Notes: a model not told the origin generated them from the letters alone. Positions 14,872 through 23,425 are shown, numbered from the stretch's first letter. The stretch is DNA of 37,230 bases from an uncultured Treponema sp. (GCA_905372235.1 CAJPOF010000017.1:1-37230); one strand, 5' to 3'. A program made the numbers and translations.

Positions 14872-14901
14872 TTGATTTTTCTTGTTCCTTGCGATTATAA
14901 T
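14872..14901 (+). promoter_or_regulatory. promoter of AraC-family gene
   Basis: TTGATT (14872-14877), an 18-bp spacer and TATAAT (14896-14901). The leader then carries GAGG before the ATG at 14924. Confidence 0.6.
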
Positions 14902-14923
14902 GCAATCGTAAATCGAGGTTTTT

Positions 14924-15787
14924 ATGGAAACGCTTCATTTTGAAAACGAGAGTCTTCCAATTTATTGCAAGAACGAAAGCATTGCGGAACAGACGGTGCA
15001 TAGTTCGATGGCTCATTGGCACGAAAACATCGAGTTGATTTCCGTTGCGGAAGGCTCTTTGCTTTGTTGCACGGCAGGAAAGGAATTTCAGCTTTCGGCA
15101 GGGGATGTATGTTTTATAAACCGCCGTCAGCTTCATCAGATTTCCGCGGCTCTTTCCGAAAATGCGGCTCATACGGCTTTAATCGTCGGAACAGGGCTTC
15201 TTTCTCAAAACGGATTTATGTACGAAAAATATATCCGCCATATTTTAGAAGATTCGGATTTTTCGCACGTGCGGTTTGCTTCGGGAACAAGTTCCGCCGT
15301 CAACATTTCGATTGCCATGGAACACCTTGAAAAAATCCTTAGAGAAAAAGAATTCGGCTACGAATTCGAAGCCATTTCGGCGGTCTATAAGATTTGCAAG
15401 CAACTTTATCTTGCCTACAGGGGAGGTTCTGCAAAAGTCCATTCTGACAGCAACGCTGCCGTTCAGCAGAAGATGACTGAGTACATATATCTGAATTATG
15501 CGGAGGCTTTGACGCTTGACCGGATAGCGGATGCAGGATGTGTAAGCCGAAGCCAATGCACAAAATTGTTTAGGCAATATGCACAGCTTTCTCCGATTGC
15601 GTTCCTGAATCGCCACCGCTTGGAAGTAAGCCGGGATCTTATACGGGGCGGGCAGGAAAGCATTCTTGACATAGCCTTGCGTTGCGGATTCACAGACCAA
15701 AGTTATTTCAACAGACTGTTTTTGAGGGAATACGGTTGCACTCCGCTGAACTACCGAAAGAAAACCCATGCGGTTTCCTTTTCCTGA
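14924..15787 (+). CDS. AraC-family transcriptional regulator with cupin domain
   Basis: This 287-residue regulator has an N-terminal cupin-like sensor (HWHENIELISVAEGSL and the AGDVCFINRRQLHQI strand, about residues 28-70). The C-terminal AraC/XylS double helix-turn-helix covers about residues 185-285, including LTLDRIADAGCVSRSQCTKLFRQY and SILDIALRCGFTDQSYFNRLF. Such proteins usually bind a small molecule and activate neighbouring genes. Direct repeats just upstream are a likely binding site, so it may control itself and the divergent peroxiredoxin. The ligand is unknown. Confidence 0.88.
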   Translation: METLHFENESLPIYCKNESIAEQTVHSSMAHWHENIELISVAEGSLLCCTAGKEFQLSAGDVCFINRRQLHQISAALSENAAHTALIVGTGLLSQNGFMYEKYIRHILEDSDFSHVRFASGTSSAVNISIAMEHLEKILREKEFGYEFEAISAVYKICKQLYLAYRGGSAKVHSDSNAAVQQKMTEYIYLNYAEALTLDRIADAGCVSRSQCTKLFRQYAQLSPIAFLNRHRLEVSRDLIRGGQESILDIALRCGFTDQSYFNRLFLREYGCTPLNYRKKTHAVSFS

Positions 15788-15878
15788 ATGCCATGCCTTT
15801 ACTAAGGTATGTTTTCTTGTTACGATTTTCTGAAAAATAAAATATAAAGTTGTAAGCCGTATTTTGCTCGGAGGAAAA

Positions 15879-17204
15879 ATGAAGAAGGTAGAATTTTCTA
15901 ATTTCGGAATCAAATTCATGTTGATTTTCATTATGGTGCTGCTGTTCCTTATCCCGATTCATATGATAAAAGATTTGATAGAAGACAGGCAGGACTACAA
16001 GGACGATGCGATAGAATCTATTATAGTGCCGCTGGGAAAGACCGCCGGATTCCAGGGGATTTCTATAGCGGTTCCATATAAATTTCACAAAGAAAGCGTA
16101 GATTCGAACGGAAACAGATATACGGAGTCGGAAACGAAATATGTGATTTTTGCGCCAGATTCTTACAAACTTGATTTTGACGTAAATCCATATCATCTTA
16201 CACGGGGAATATTCAAAGTTCCGGTGTTCAACGGACAGATTCAGATGGAAGCGTCCTTCGATAATTTTGACTTCACATATTTCAATATAGAAAAAAAAGA
16301 CGTGATGTTAAAAGAAGCTGTTCTGATTATGGGAATTTCTAATCCTAAAAACATTACGACCCAGCCGAATCTGACTATAAATGGACTTGAGTTGCCCGTT
16401 TCCCCGATAAAATACGATTCGATTTCGCCTTTTTCGACTTCCATTTATTACACCCTTTCCGGAATCGATTTTTCCAAAAAACTGAACCTTGAAGGCATTG
16501 TAAGTTTTCAGGGCGGAGAAAAAATCAGGATTCGCCCGATTGCCTCTGACAACACAATCAACATGACTTCTTCGTGGAAATCTCCAAGTTTTTCGGGCGG
16601 CTGGCTTCCGCAGGAACGTCATTTGGATGACAACGGATTTTCCGCCATGTGGAGCATTGCCGGCTTGAGTACGGTTTTTCCGAAAAGCTGGCTTGCGGAA
16701 AACACTTTTTCGCCGGAATCCGTGGAGGTTTCGTTCATCGTTCCTGTGGACGCGTACCAAAAGACCACCAGAAGTGTGAAATATGCGCTTCTGTTTTTGG
16801 TGATTCCATTCGTCGCTCTTATGGTATGCGAAGTCTTCTCAAAAATCAGGATACACCCGATTCAATACGGGCTGATTGGGTTCGCTGACATCATGTTCTA
16901 TCTGCTTCTTCTTTCGATTTCCGAGCATATTACGTTCGACTTGACTTACCTTATCTGTTCGTTAAGCGTATGCGTGACGACATTGCTTTACGCCATGGTC
17001 ATATTGAAAAATCTAAAATGGGGAATCCTTTTGAGCTTGGTTCAGCTTGTGTCGTACATTTTCTTGTATGGAACACTTCAGGCTGAAGACTATGCGCTCC
17101 TTATCGGAAGCCTTGGACTTTTTACGGTTGTGGTCTTGCTTATGTTCATAACCCGAAAAATAGACTGGTACGAAATCACCAAGAAAAAAGAAACGGCGGA
17201 ATGA
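15879..17204 (+). CDS. creD: inner-membrane protein CreD
   Basis: This 441-residue protein is of the CreD/Cet cell-envelope integrity family. It has one N-terminal membrane helix (about residues 11-28), a large periplasmic region of mostly beta strands, and a C-terminal block of five or six helices from about residue 300. It ends with the family-typical TRKIDWYE. In other bacteria CreD is linked to envelope stress and resistance to colicin or beta-lactam, but its molecular function is not settled. The ATG at 15879 with GGAGG 4 nt upstream is clearly the start; a TTG at 15864 lies before that ribosome-binding site. No CreBC two-component genes are nearby. Confidence 0.85.
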   Translation: MKKVEFSNFGIKFMLIFIMVLLFLIPIHMIKDLIEDRQDYKDDAIESIIVPLGKTAGFQGISIAVPYKFHKESVDSNGNRYTESETKYVIFAPDSYKLDFDVNPYHLTRGIFKVPVFNGQIQMEASFDNFDFTYFNIEKKDVMLKEAVLIMGISNPKNITTQPNLTINGLELPVSPIKYDSISPFSTSIYYTLSGIDFSKKLNLEGIVSFQGGEKIRIRPIASDNTINMTSSWKSPSFSGGWLPQERHLDDNGFSAMWSIAGLSTVFPKSWLAENTFSPESVEVSFIVPVDAYQKTTRSVKYALLFLVIPFVALMVCEVFSKIRIHPIQYGLIGFADIMFYLLLLSISEHITFDLTYLICSLSVCVTTLLYAMVILKNLKWGILLSLVQLVSYIFLYGTLQAEDYALLIGSLGLFTVVVLLMFITRKIDWYEITKKKETAE

Positions 17205-17307
17205 TTTTCCGAAAATCGAAAATGCGGAAAAATTATTTGCAATCGGCTGTTTATGTGAGTACGTTAATATGTAGGGTAAAATTATAAAGGATACAACATA
17301 ATTGCTT

Positions 17308-18207
17308 ATGAACAAAAACAGATTGATTGCAAACAAGAATCTATCGGGCGAAAGGGCAGCGTATTTTTCAAACGATGTAAGTTATGTTTCCTGCGTGTTC
17401 TCGGATGGAGAATCTCCGCTGAAACATGCGAATAATGTGGAAGTCCTGGATTCACGTTTTGAATACAAATATCCGCTTTGGAATTCGCAGAATGTTTTTG
17501 TGAAAAATTGTGAATTCGCTCCGTTAGGAAAATCCGGGCTGTGGAACACGAACGGAATTACTATGGAAGATACGGTTGTTGACGCTCCAAAAGAATTCAG
17601 AAGAAGCGTGAACACCGTTCTGCGGAACGTAAAATTCACCGATGCCGCCGAAACATTTTGGAATTGCGATGGAGTTCGGCTCGAAAATGTTCAGGCGAAG
17701 GGCGACTATTTTGCGCTTAACACACAAAATTTCTATGCGGATAATTTGAACCTTGACGGAAACTATTTTCTTGACGGCGGAAAAAACATCGAAATTCATA
17801 ATTCGCGCATTGTGTCAAAAGATGCGTTTTGGAATTCGGAAAATGTTACCGTGTACGATTCCTATATTTTGGGTGAATATTTGGGCTGGCATTCCAAAAA
17901 TCTAAAATTTGTAAACTGCACTATCGAAAGCGACCAGGGATTTTGCTATGTGGACGGTTTGGTTTTGGAAAGCTGCACTCTGAACAATACCGTCTTGGCT
18001 TTTGAATATTCAACCGGCATAAACGCTTCGATTTCAGGAAAAATAGAAAGCGTAAAAAATCCGTGTGGCGGAAAAATAACGGCTGACGAAATCGGCACGC
18101 TCATTCTGAATCCGAAGAGGTGCAATCCAAACGACACGGAAATCATTTGTGGCAAAATAGGAAAATCATTCCATAAAGATCCGAACCAAAACGAGAACGA
18201 GTATTAA
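17308..18207 (+). CDS. DUF3737 family right-handed beta-helix protein
   Basis: This 299-residue protein of the uncharacterised DUF3737 family consists of short repeated strands of the N-V-x-V-x-N-x form (NVEVLDSRF, NVFVKNCEF, NITMEDTVV, NVTVYDSYI). These predict a right-handed parallel beta-helix like those of pectate-lyase-type folds. Tryptophan-rich turns (LWNS, FWNC, FWNS, GWHS) recur at regular spacing. There is no signal peptide, so it should be cytoplasmic. The ATG at 17308 is used, since an upstream TTG at 17302 lies on a CATAAT box (17297-17302). The stop codon directly abuts the ATG of the PatB-like gene, which predicts coupled translation. Confidence 0.8.
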   Translation: MNKNRLIANKNLSGERAAYFSNDVSYVSCVFSDGESPLKHANNVEVLDSRFEYKYPLWNSQNVFVKNCEFAPLGKSGLWNTNGITMEDTVVDAPKEFRRSVNTVLRNVKFTDAAETFWNCDGVRLENVQAKGDYFALNTQNFYADNLNLDGNYFLDGGKNIEIHNSRIVSKDAFWNSENVTVYDSYILGEYLGWHSKNLKFVNCTIESDQGFCYVDGLVLESCTLNNTVLAFEYSTGINASISGKIESVKNPCGGKITADEIGTLILNPKRCNPNDTEIICGKIGKSFHKDPNQNENEY

Positions 18208-19359
18208 ATGAAATACGATTTTGATAAAAATCCCGAACGCATAGGAACGAATTCGCTTAAATGGGACGTAAAGCCGGACGAACTTCCGCTTTGGGTCGCC
18301 GACATGGATTTTCAAACCGCCCCGTGTGTAAAAGAGGCAATCCAACGGAGGGCGGAACACGGCATCTTCGGATATTCCGTTGTCCCCGAAGCTTGGGCGA
18401 AAAGTTATAAAAAATGGTGGGCAACTAGACATTCCTTGGAGATTCCTTTAGATAGTCTGATTTTTTGCACGGGCGTAGTTCCGGCAATTTCTTCCTGTGT
18501 GCGAAAACTTACCACTCCGGCTGAAAAAGTTCTTGTTCAGACTCCGGTTTACAATATTTTCTTCAATTCAGTGGTGAATAACGGGCGCTTTGTTGTTGAA
18601 AGCCCCTTGTCCTTCGATGGTGAAAAATATTCGATTGATTTTGTTCGGCTTGAAAAAGACCTTTCCGATCCGCAGGTTTCTCTTATGATTTTGTGCAATC
18701 CGCACAATCCTTGCGGAAGAATATGGACTCGAGAAGAGCTTTCTAAAGTCGGTTCTTTGTGCAAAAAATACGGCGTAACCGTAATTTCTGACGAAATCCA
18801 TTGCGACATCACTGCGCCCGGAAAAAAATACGTGCCTTTTGCAAGTGTCTCTAAAGAATGTTCTGATATTTCTGTTACATGCCTTTCTCCGTCGAAATGC
18901 TTTAACATAGCGGGACTGAATTCTTCCGCTGTTATGGTGAGCGAGCCGCATTTGCGCCATAAAGTGTGGCGTGCGTTGAACACAGATGAAATTGCAGAGC
19001 CGAATGCATTTGCCGTCGATGCTGCTGTTGCGGCGTTCGAAAAAGGGGAGGATTGGTTAAACGAACTGAACGAATATCTTTGGGAAAACAGAATGCACGC
19101 AGAATCGTTCATTGCCGAAAAGATTCCTTCGATAAAGCCCGTAAAAGCAGATTCCACTTATCTTTTGTGGGTTGATGTAAGCCAAACCGGAATGGACGGA
19201 ACGGAATTTGCTTCGGAACTTAGAAAACGCACGGGACTTTTTATAAATTCCGGCGCAGAGTATGGACAAACTGGAAAACATTTCGTTAGAATCAACCTCG
19301 CTTGTACGAGGAGGACATTGAACGATGCCCTTCATCGGCTTATGGCGTTCTGCGGATAA
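18208..19359 (+). CDS. MalY/PatB-type PLP-dependent aminotransferase or cystathionine beta-lyase
   Basis: This 383-residue fold-type I PLP enzyme of the MalY/PatB group typically cleaves C-S bonds (cystathionine or cysteine to pyruvate, ammonia and a thiol). Visible features are the N-terminal KWD...LPLWVADMDF motif, the FGYS segment, NPHNPCGR, DEIHCD and the PLP lysine K230 in SPSKCFNIAGL. In spirochaetes such activity can release hydrogen sulfide. Its start codon follows the DUF3737 stop with no gap and only a weak GAG-rich ribosome-binding site, so translation is probably coupled to that gene. Confidence 0.87.
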   Translation: MKYDFDKNPERIGTNSLKWDVKPDELPLWVADMDFQTAPCVKEAIQRRAEHGIFGYSVVPEAWAKSYKKWWATRHSLEIPLDSLIFCTGVVPAISSCVRKLTTPAEKVLVQTPVYNIFFNSVVNNGRFVVESPLSFDGEKYSIDFVRLEKDLSDPQVSLMILCNPHNPCGRIWTREELSKVGSLCKKYGVTVISDEIHCDITAPGKKYVPFASVSKECSDISVTCLSPSKCFNIAGLNSSAVMVSEPHLRHKVWRALNTDEIAEPNAFAVDAAVAAFEKGEDWLNELNEYLWENRMHAESFIAEKIPSIKPVKADSTYLLWVDVSQTGMDGTEFASELRKRTGLFINSGAEYGQTGKHFVRINLACTRRTLNDALHRLMAFCG

Positions 19360-19426
19360 AAAATCCGCCCCCGCTAAGAAAAATCATCTGAAGTTTGAGC
19401 GACATTTTGCCTCTGCTTAAAAAAAC

Positions 19427-19455
19427 TTGATTTTTCGGGGGGGGGGGGGTATAAT
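19427..19455 (+). promoter_or_regulatory. poly-G spacer promoter, probably phase-variable
   Basis: TTGATT (19427-19432) and TATAAT (19450-19455) are separated by exactly 17 bp, of which the last 13 (19437-19449) are all G. Slippage in the tract would change the -35 to -10 distance one base at a time, turning the promoter from optimal (17 bp) to poor. The predicted start is near 19462, giving a leader of about 105 nt before the chemoreceptor ATG. The rest of the 19360-19567 gap shows no other feature. Confidence 0.75.
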
Positions 19456-19567
19456 TCGTAGAAACATGCTTGGTATTGGAAGTTTTATCTTGTCTAAACT
19501 TCTGCTCCGATTATTTACTAGACGAGTGGAACTGTTCTTTATTTATGCATCAAGGAGAGTACTTTAG

Positions 19568-21463
19568 ATGGAATTGTTTGCGCTTTATGTTGCTGTGTTT
19601 GGAATAAGCACGCTTGTTGGGATCCCGTTGCTTTCTTACGGTCAGTATACTTTTATCCATGGTCTTGGTTTTAATGAATGGCTGGCAGGTCTTCCGATGA
19701 CGCTGCTAATCGTTGTCGTTAATTTTATGATTGTCTGTGTTGTAGCCTACATCGCAATGAAGCCTTTGATAGCTCTTCTGAAAAAAGTCCGCTCCGGTTC
19801 TCCCATAACTCCCGAGGAAAGGCTTTCGTATGGGCGTGTGATCAAAATCCTGGAGATTGCGATTTCTGCGATTCTGTTCGTTGGATATGTAATCGGAAAC
19901 ATGATACTGCTTTTTGTTAAGACAAAGAAGGGAATCTATAAACTTGGAGACAGCCCTGCGGAGGTCGCCATAACACTTCTTGTGGTTTTTGGCAACTGCC
20001 TGTGCTTCTTTGCTGTGGCGAGGGAATATTGCGTGCATTTTTTTAAGGCGGCGGCACAGAAATATCTTGAAAAACTGCAAATAAGGAATTTGGGGAGCGG
20101 TCGTGTCGCACGTTTTACCATTCAGGTAGGATTGTGCGGACTTTTTGTGGCATTCTTGCTCAACTGGCAAGGAATCATGTTCGGATATTGTGCGGCTCGC
20201 CATGCAAATCAGGAATTTTTCTCTTATTTCTCTAAGATGATGGTTTGCTTTGTGGTTTCGTGTTTGTATACTTTGCCATTGCTCTATTATATTCTTTTTA
20301 GATTGAGGATAAGATTTGAAAGGACAAGCGGCGTTATAAGGAACATAAGGACGAACGGAGACCTTACCACTCGCATGGACATTGTGGGATTGGACGACTT
20401 TGGAAAAACGAACGAAGAGTTGAACGTGCTGATGGACAGCCTTTCAGATTCGATTTTACAAATCCGGAAAAATAGCGAGGATGTTTCCGTGAATGCAAAG
20501 GCTCTTCTCCGTACTGCGGAAGAAAGTTCTTCGGGAATAAATCAAGTTGTAACTTCCTTTGATGATATCGACAAGAAAAATGATGCAAGGGACAGGCTTC
20601 TTGACAACACGCAGACGAACATCGAAAAACTGAACAAAGATGCAATGCGGATTTCGGAACTTGTCGCCGCCCAGACTGCTGCCACCGAGCAGAATGCGTC
20701 TTCCATTACGGAGATGGTTTCAAACGTAAATTCGATAGGGCAGATGATAAACAGGTCGAAAAGCCTTTCCGTGAAACTTTCCGAACTTTCAGAAAAGGGT
20801 AACGGCGCGGTTTCGGGAAGTATGCAGATAGTAAGCGACATCTCCGAAAAATCTTCGCAGATGATGGAAGTTACAAAGGTTATTCAGAGCGTTGCAAGTC
20901 AGACAAACCTTCTTGCGATGAACGCCGCAATTGAGGCGGCTCACGCAGGCGAAGCCGGAAAAGGATTTGCGGTTGTCGCAGATGAAATTCGAAAGCTCGC
21001 CGAATCCACATCGAAAAGCACAAAAGACATAAATGTGATGATAGAGCAGCTTGTTGAATCTATAAACAGCAGTGCTGACAAAATTTCCTCTACCAGTACT
21101 GCGTTCAAAGATATAAGTAGCGGCATACAAGACCAGCTGGAACTTACCGAAACAATCGCACGGGCGACGCACGAGCAATCTATCGGGGCATCGGAAACCT
21201 TGAAAGCGACCAATGAAATCTCTGAGCAGATTTCTGAAATCAACGTGCTGATTAAGAATCAGGCGGATTACAGCAACGAGCTTCAAAAAGGCATAGACGA
21301 GGTTGTTGCGCTTTCTTCCCAAGTGAACGACGCTCTTAAAGAATCGTCCGCGGTTATTAACGAGTTTTCAAGGTCTATAGAAACCACGAAGAACAGCGCA
21401 ATCGAAAACCAAGGCGCAATTGAGTCGGTGACGCAGGAACTTTCAAAATTCAAAGTAGAATAG
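19568..21463 (+). CDS. methyl-accepting chemotaxis protein with polytopic membrane N-terminus
   Basis: This 631-residue chemoreceptor has about six membrane helices in residues 1-245 instead of the usual two helices around a periplasmic ligand domain. A HAMP-like linker (about 250-305) leads to a long coiled-coil signalling domain. The conserved hairpin tip that contacts CheA and CheW is at about 440-480 (SQTNLLAMNAAIEAAHAGEAGKGFAVVADEIRKL). AAGGAG lies 9 nt before the ATG. It probably senses a membrane or internal cue, such as energy state. Its promoter contains a 13-G spacer, so expression is likely to switch between cells. It stands alone and converges with aroG. Confidence 0.9.
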   Translation: MELFALYVAVFGISTLVGIPLLSYGQYTFIHGLGFNEWLAGLPMTLLIVVVNFMIVCVVAYIAMKPLIALLKKVRSGSPITPEERLSYGRVIKILEIAISAILFVGYVIGNMILLFVKTKKGIYKLGDSPAEVAITLLVVFGNCLCFFAVAREYCVHFFKAAAQKYLEKLQIRNLGSGRVARFTIQVGLCGLFVAFLLNWQGIMFGYCAARHANQEFFSYFSKMMVCFVVSCLYTLPLLYYILFRLRIRFERTSGVIRNIRTNGDLTTRMDIVGLDDFGKTNEELNVLMDSLSDSILQIRKNSEDVSVNAKALLRTAEESSSGINQVVTSFDDIDKKNDARDRLLDNTQTNIEKLNKDAMRISELVAAQTAATEQNASSITEMVSNVNSIGQMINRSKSLSVKLSELSEKGNGAVSGSMQIVSDISEKSSQMMEVTKVIQSVASQTNLLAMNAAIEAAHAGEAGKGFAVVADEIRKLAESTSKSTKDINVMIEQLVESINSSADKISSTSTAFKDISSGIQDQLELTETIARATHEQSIGASETLKATNEISEQISEINVLIKNQADYSNELQKGIDEVVALSSQVNDALKESSAVINEFSRSIETTKNSAIENQGAIESVTQELSKFKVE

Positions 21464-21477
21464 GGAAGTGAGGCTTG

Positions 21478-21600
21478 GAAATCCACGGTGCGCCATGCCC
21501 GGGATGCGCAGGGCGCGAAGCGGTTTGAGCGTAAGCGAAAACGGAGCGGCGGCTAGTCCGCGAACCCCGGAGCAAGCCCGTGGGTGGACAGACTGGCAAT
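21478..21600 (+). repeat. dispersed GC-rich intergenic repeat, copy A
   Basis: This about 120-bp GC-rich block between the converging chemoreceptor and aroG genes has a related copy in opposite orientation at 31341-31440. The core from 21511 (GGGCGCGAAGCGG onward for about 60 bp) differs from the other copy at only about three positions. It has short internal complementary arms (CGCTCCG/CGGAGCG type). It may also act in transcription termination, as no ordinary terminator is seen here. Confidence 0.7.
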
Positions 21601-21625
21601 GTTGCTTTTGAAAATGTGAACTAAG

Positions 21626-22660
21626 CTACAGAAGTTCCGCAAGCTCGTAGATGAGTTTTTCGGTTTTCTCCCAGCCTAGGCACGGATCGGTGATGGATTT
21701 TCCGTACTCGTCGCCGCTAACCGGCTGGCATCCGTCTTGGAGATAACTTTCAATCATCAGCCCTTTGACGATTTTTTTTATGTCGTCGGAGGCGTGGCAA
21801 CTGTGGATTACGTCTTTTGCGATTCTTATTTGTTCAAGGTACTTTTTCCCGGAATTTGCGTGGTTACAGTCAACAATCACGGCGGGATTTTTCAGTTTGC
21901 TTTCCGAATAGGCATCGATAAGAAGTCTTAGGTCTTCGTAATGGTAGTTAGAATGGGTTCTTCCGTAGGCATCGACAAAGCCTCGAAGGATTGCGTGGGC
22001 TAGGGGGTTTCCCTGAGTTGTGACTTCCCAACCGCGGTACAGGAATTTCTGTCTGCTTTGCGCCGCCGTTATGGAATTCATCATTATCGAAATGTCGCCG
22101 GATGTCGGGTTTTTCATTCCGGCAGGGATTCCGACACCGCTAGCCACAATTCTGTGCTGCTGGTCTTCCACGGAGCGGGCGCCGATTGCGACATAGGAAA
22201 GCAAATCGGAAAGATACATATGGTTGTCAGGGTAAAGCATTTCCTCGGCGCAGGAAAATCCGGTTTCTTCCATGACACGTGCGTGCAGACCTCGGATTGC
22301 GATTATTCCTTTGAGCATATCTTCTTCGCCTTGTGGGTTCGGCTGATGCAGCATTCCCTTGTAGCCGACCCCTTTAGTCCTAGGCTTGTTCGTGTAAACT
22401 CGGGGAATCATGAAAATCTTTTCTTTTACTTTTTCTTGGACTTTCATAAGCCTTGCCATGTATTCGAGTACGGCATCTTCTCTGTCGGCGGAGCATGGCC
22501 CTATGACAAGCAGGAAACGATTGTCATTGTCTTCAAAGATTTTTTGTATGATTTCATCTCGTTCTGCTTTGATTTTTGAAACATTCTGAGAAAGCGGAAA
22601 CTGCGCTTTTAGTTCCTCCGGTGTCGGTATCTCTCTGATGAAATTCATCTGTGTGTCCAT
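21626..22660 (-). CDS. aroG: 3-deoxy-7-phosphoheptulonate synthase (DAHP synthase), class I
   Basis: This 344-residue enzyme catalyses the first step of the shikimate pathway, joining phosphoenolpyruvate and erythrose 4-phosphate. It is of the AroF/G/H type: LLVIGPCSADREDAVLEY, MIPRVYTNKPRTKGVGYKGM, PTSGDISIMMNS, FLYRGWEVTTQGN and the VIVDCNHANSGK metal-site motif are all present. Length is close to the E. coli enzymes, including the N-terminal extension that mediates feedback inhibition. Which aromatic amino acid inhibits it cannot be told. GGGAG precedes the ATG. It is monocistronic, with no other aro gene in the window. Confidence 0.93.
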   Translation of the reverse strand: MDTQMNFIREIPTPEELKAQFPLSQNVSKIKAERDEIIQKIFEDNDNRFLLVIGPCSADREDAVLEYMARLMKVQEKVKEKIFMIPRVYTNKPRTKGVGYKGMLHQPNPQGEEDMLKGIIAIRGLHARVMEETGFSCAEEMLYPDNHMYLSDLLSYVAIGARSVEDQQHRIVASGVGIPAGMKNPTSGDISIMMNSITAAQSRQKFLYRGWEVTTQGNPLAHAILRGFVDAYGRTHSNYHYEDLRLLIDAYSESKLKNPAVIVDCNHANSGKKYLEQIRIAKDVIHSCHASDDIKKIVKGLMIESYLQDGCQPVSGDEYGKSITDPCLGWEKTEKLIYELAELL

Positions 22661-22699
22661 AGAAAACTCCCGTTGTTATTTGCCTTGCGCTGAACTTTG

Positions 22700-22728
22700 A
22701 TTATGTTGCTTTTCTTCTGTTTAATCAA
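22700..22728 (-). promoter_or_regulatory. aroG promoter
   Basis: On the minus strand TTGATT (22728-22723), a 17-bp spacer and CATAAT (22705-22700), about 40 bp before the ATG. No aromatic-amino-acid leader peptide or attenuator was seen between. Confidence 0.5.
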
Positions 22729-22870
22729 GAAAGCTGGAGGAGGTTCGGCAAGATTGATTAGGGATGTTTCAAGTAGACTTTCTATAAGGACGCTTCTGTC
22801 TACTAAAGTATACATCTTCGAAAAAAAACTGAGCGAGAAAAACGATTTTCGTGTGCAGTATCACTTTTTG

Positions 22871-22928
22871 CGAATTTTATGAATGCGAGTTTTTGGAGAC
22901 GAATTTTATGAATGGAAGTTTCACGTAT
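22871..22928 (+). repeat. 29-bp tandem duplication
   Basis: Two units of 29 bp (22871-22899, 22900-22928) share the first 22 bases (CGAATTTTATGAATG followed by two variable bases and AGTTT) with two differences. The second unit runs into the 3' end of the small hypothetical gene. The remaining 22729-22870 gap holds nothing recognised. Confidence 0.6.
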
Positions 22929-23325
22929 TAATATCTACTCTGTTTTTGTAAAACTCATAGTCGTTATCATGATTAAAATTTTTTCGAAGGGAATGTCGTT
23001 TTGTTTTCTTAGGTTTTTCAAGATTTGTATTTTCTTCATCTACGATATTTTTTTGGATTTCTTGTAAAAAACGGTTTTGTTCCTGCTTGTTTTTGCAGTT
23101 GAAATAAGGATGTTTGGAGTTTTCCTTGATTCCTTTTATATATGTCTCATAGTCGATTTCTTCGACATTCAGGATTGCATCCTTTTTGTCGTGTTTTACC
23201 CTGCCTCTATATCTTATTTTTTCTGCAGCATCTTTCTTTGATTCCGCTTCGATAAAAAAAGTTCCTTCAAAATATTTGTTTTTTCCGACATGTCCGCATT
23301 TTGCCGTGACCTTAAAATATTTCAT
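22921..23325 (-). CDS. small hypothetical protein
   Basis: I do not recognise this 134-residue protein. It starts with MKYFKVTAKCGHVGKNKYFEG, followed by FFIEAESKKDAAEKIRYRGRVKHDKKDAI. This looks like a compact alpha/beta domain with a conserved-looking CGH and a basic helix. The C-terminal half is charged and probably disordered (rich in K, N, E, Q). There is no membrane segment or signal peptide. GAGGAG precedes the ATG and a good promoter lies about 100 bp upstream, so it is likely real. Its 3' end overlaps a 29-bp tandem duplication. Confidence 0.6.
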   Translation of the reverse strand: MKYFKVTAKCGHVGKNKYFEGTFFIEAESKKDAAEKIRYRGRVKHDKKDAILNVEEIDYETYIKGIKENSKHPYFNCKNKQEQNRFLQEIQKNIVDEENTNLEKPKKTKRHSLRKNFNHDNDYEFYKNRVDINT

Positions 23326-23425
23326 GCTCTCCTCTTTGGTATGAAATTGCTTTTGTTGGTGAAAGTGATTTGGAAGTCGATAGAAAAGTTTTCAAAATGC
23401 TGAAAATTACCAATCCCTTGTATAT

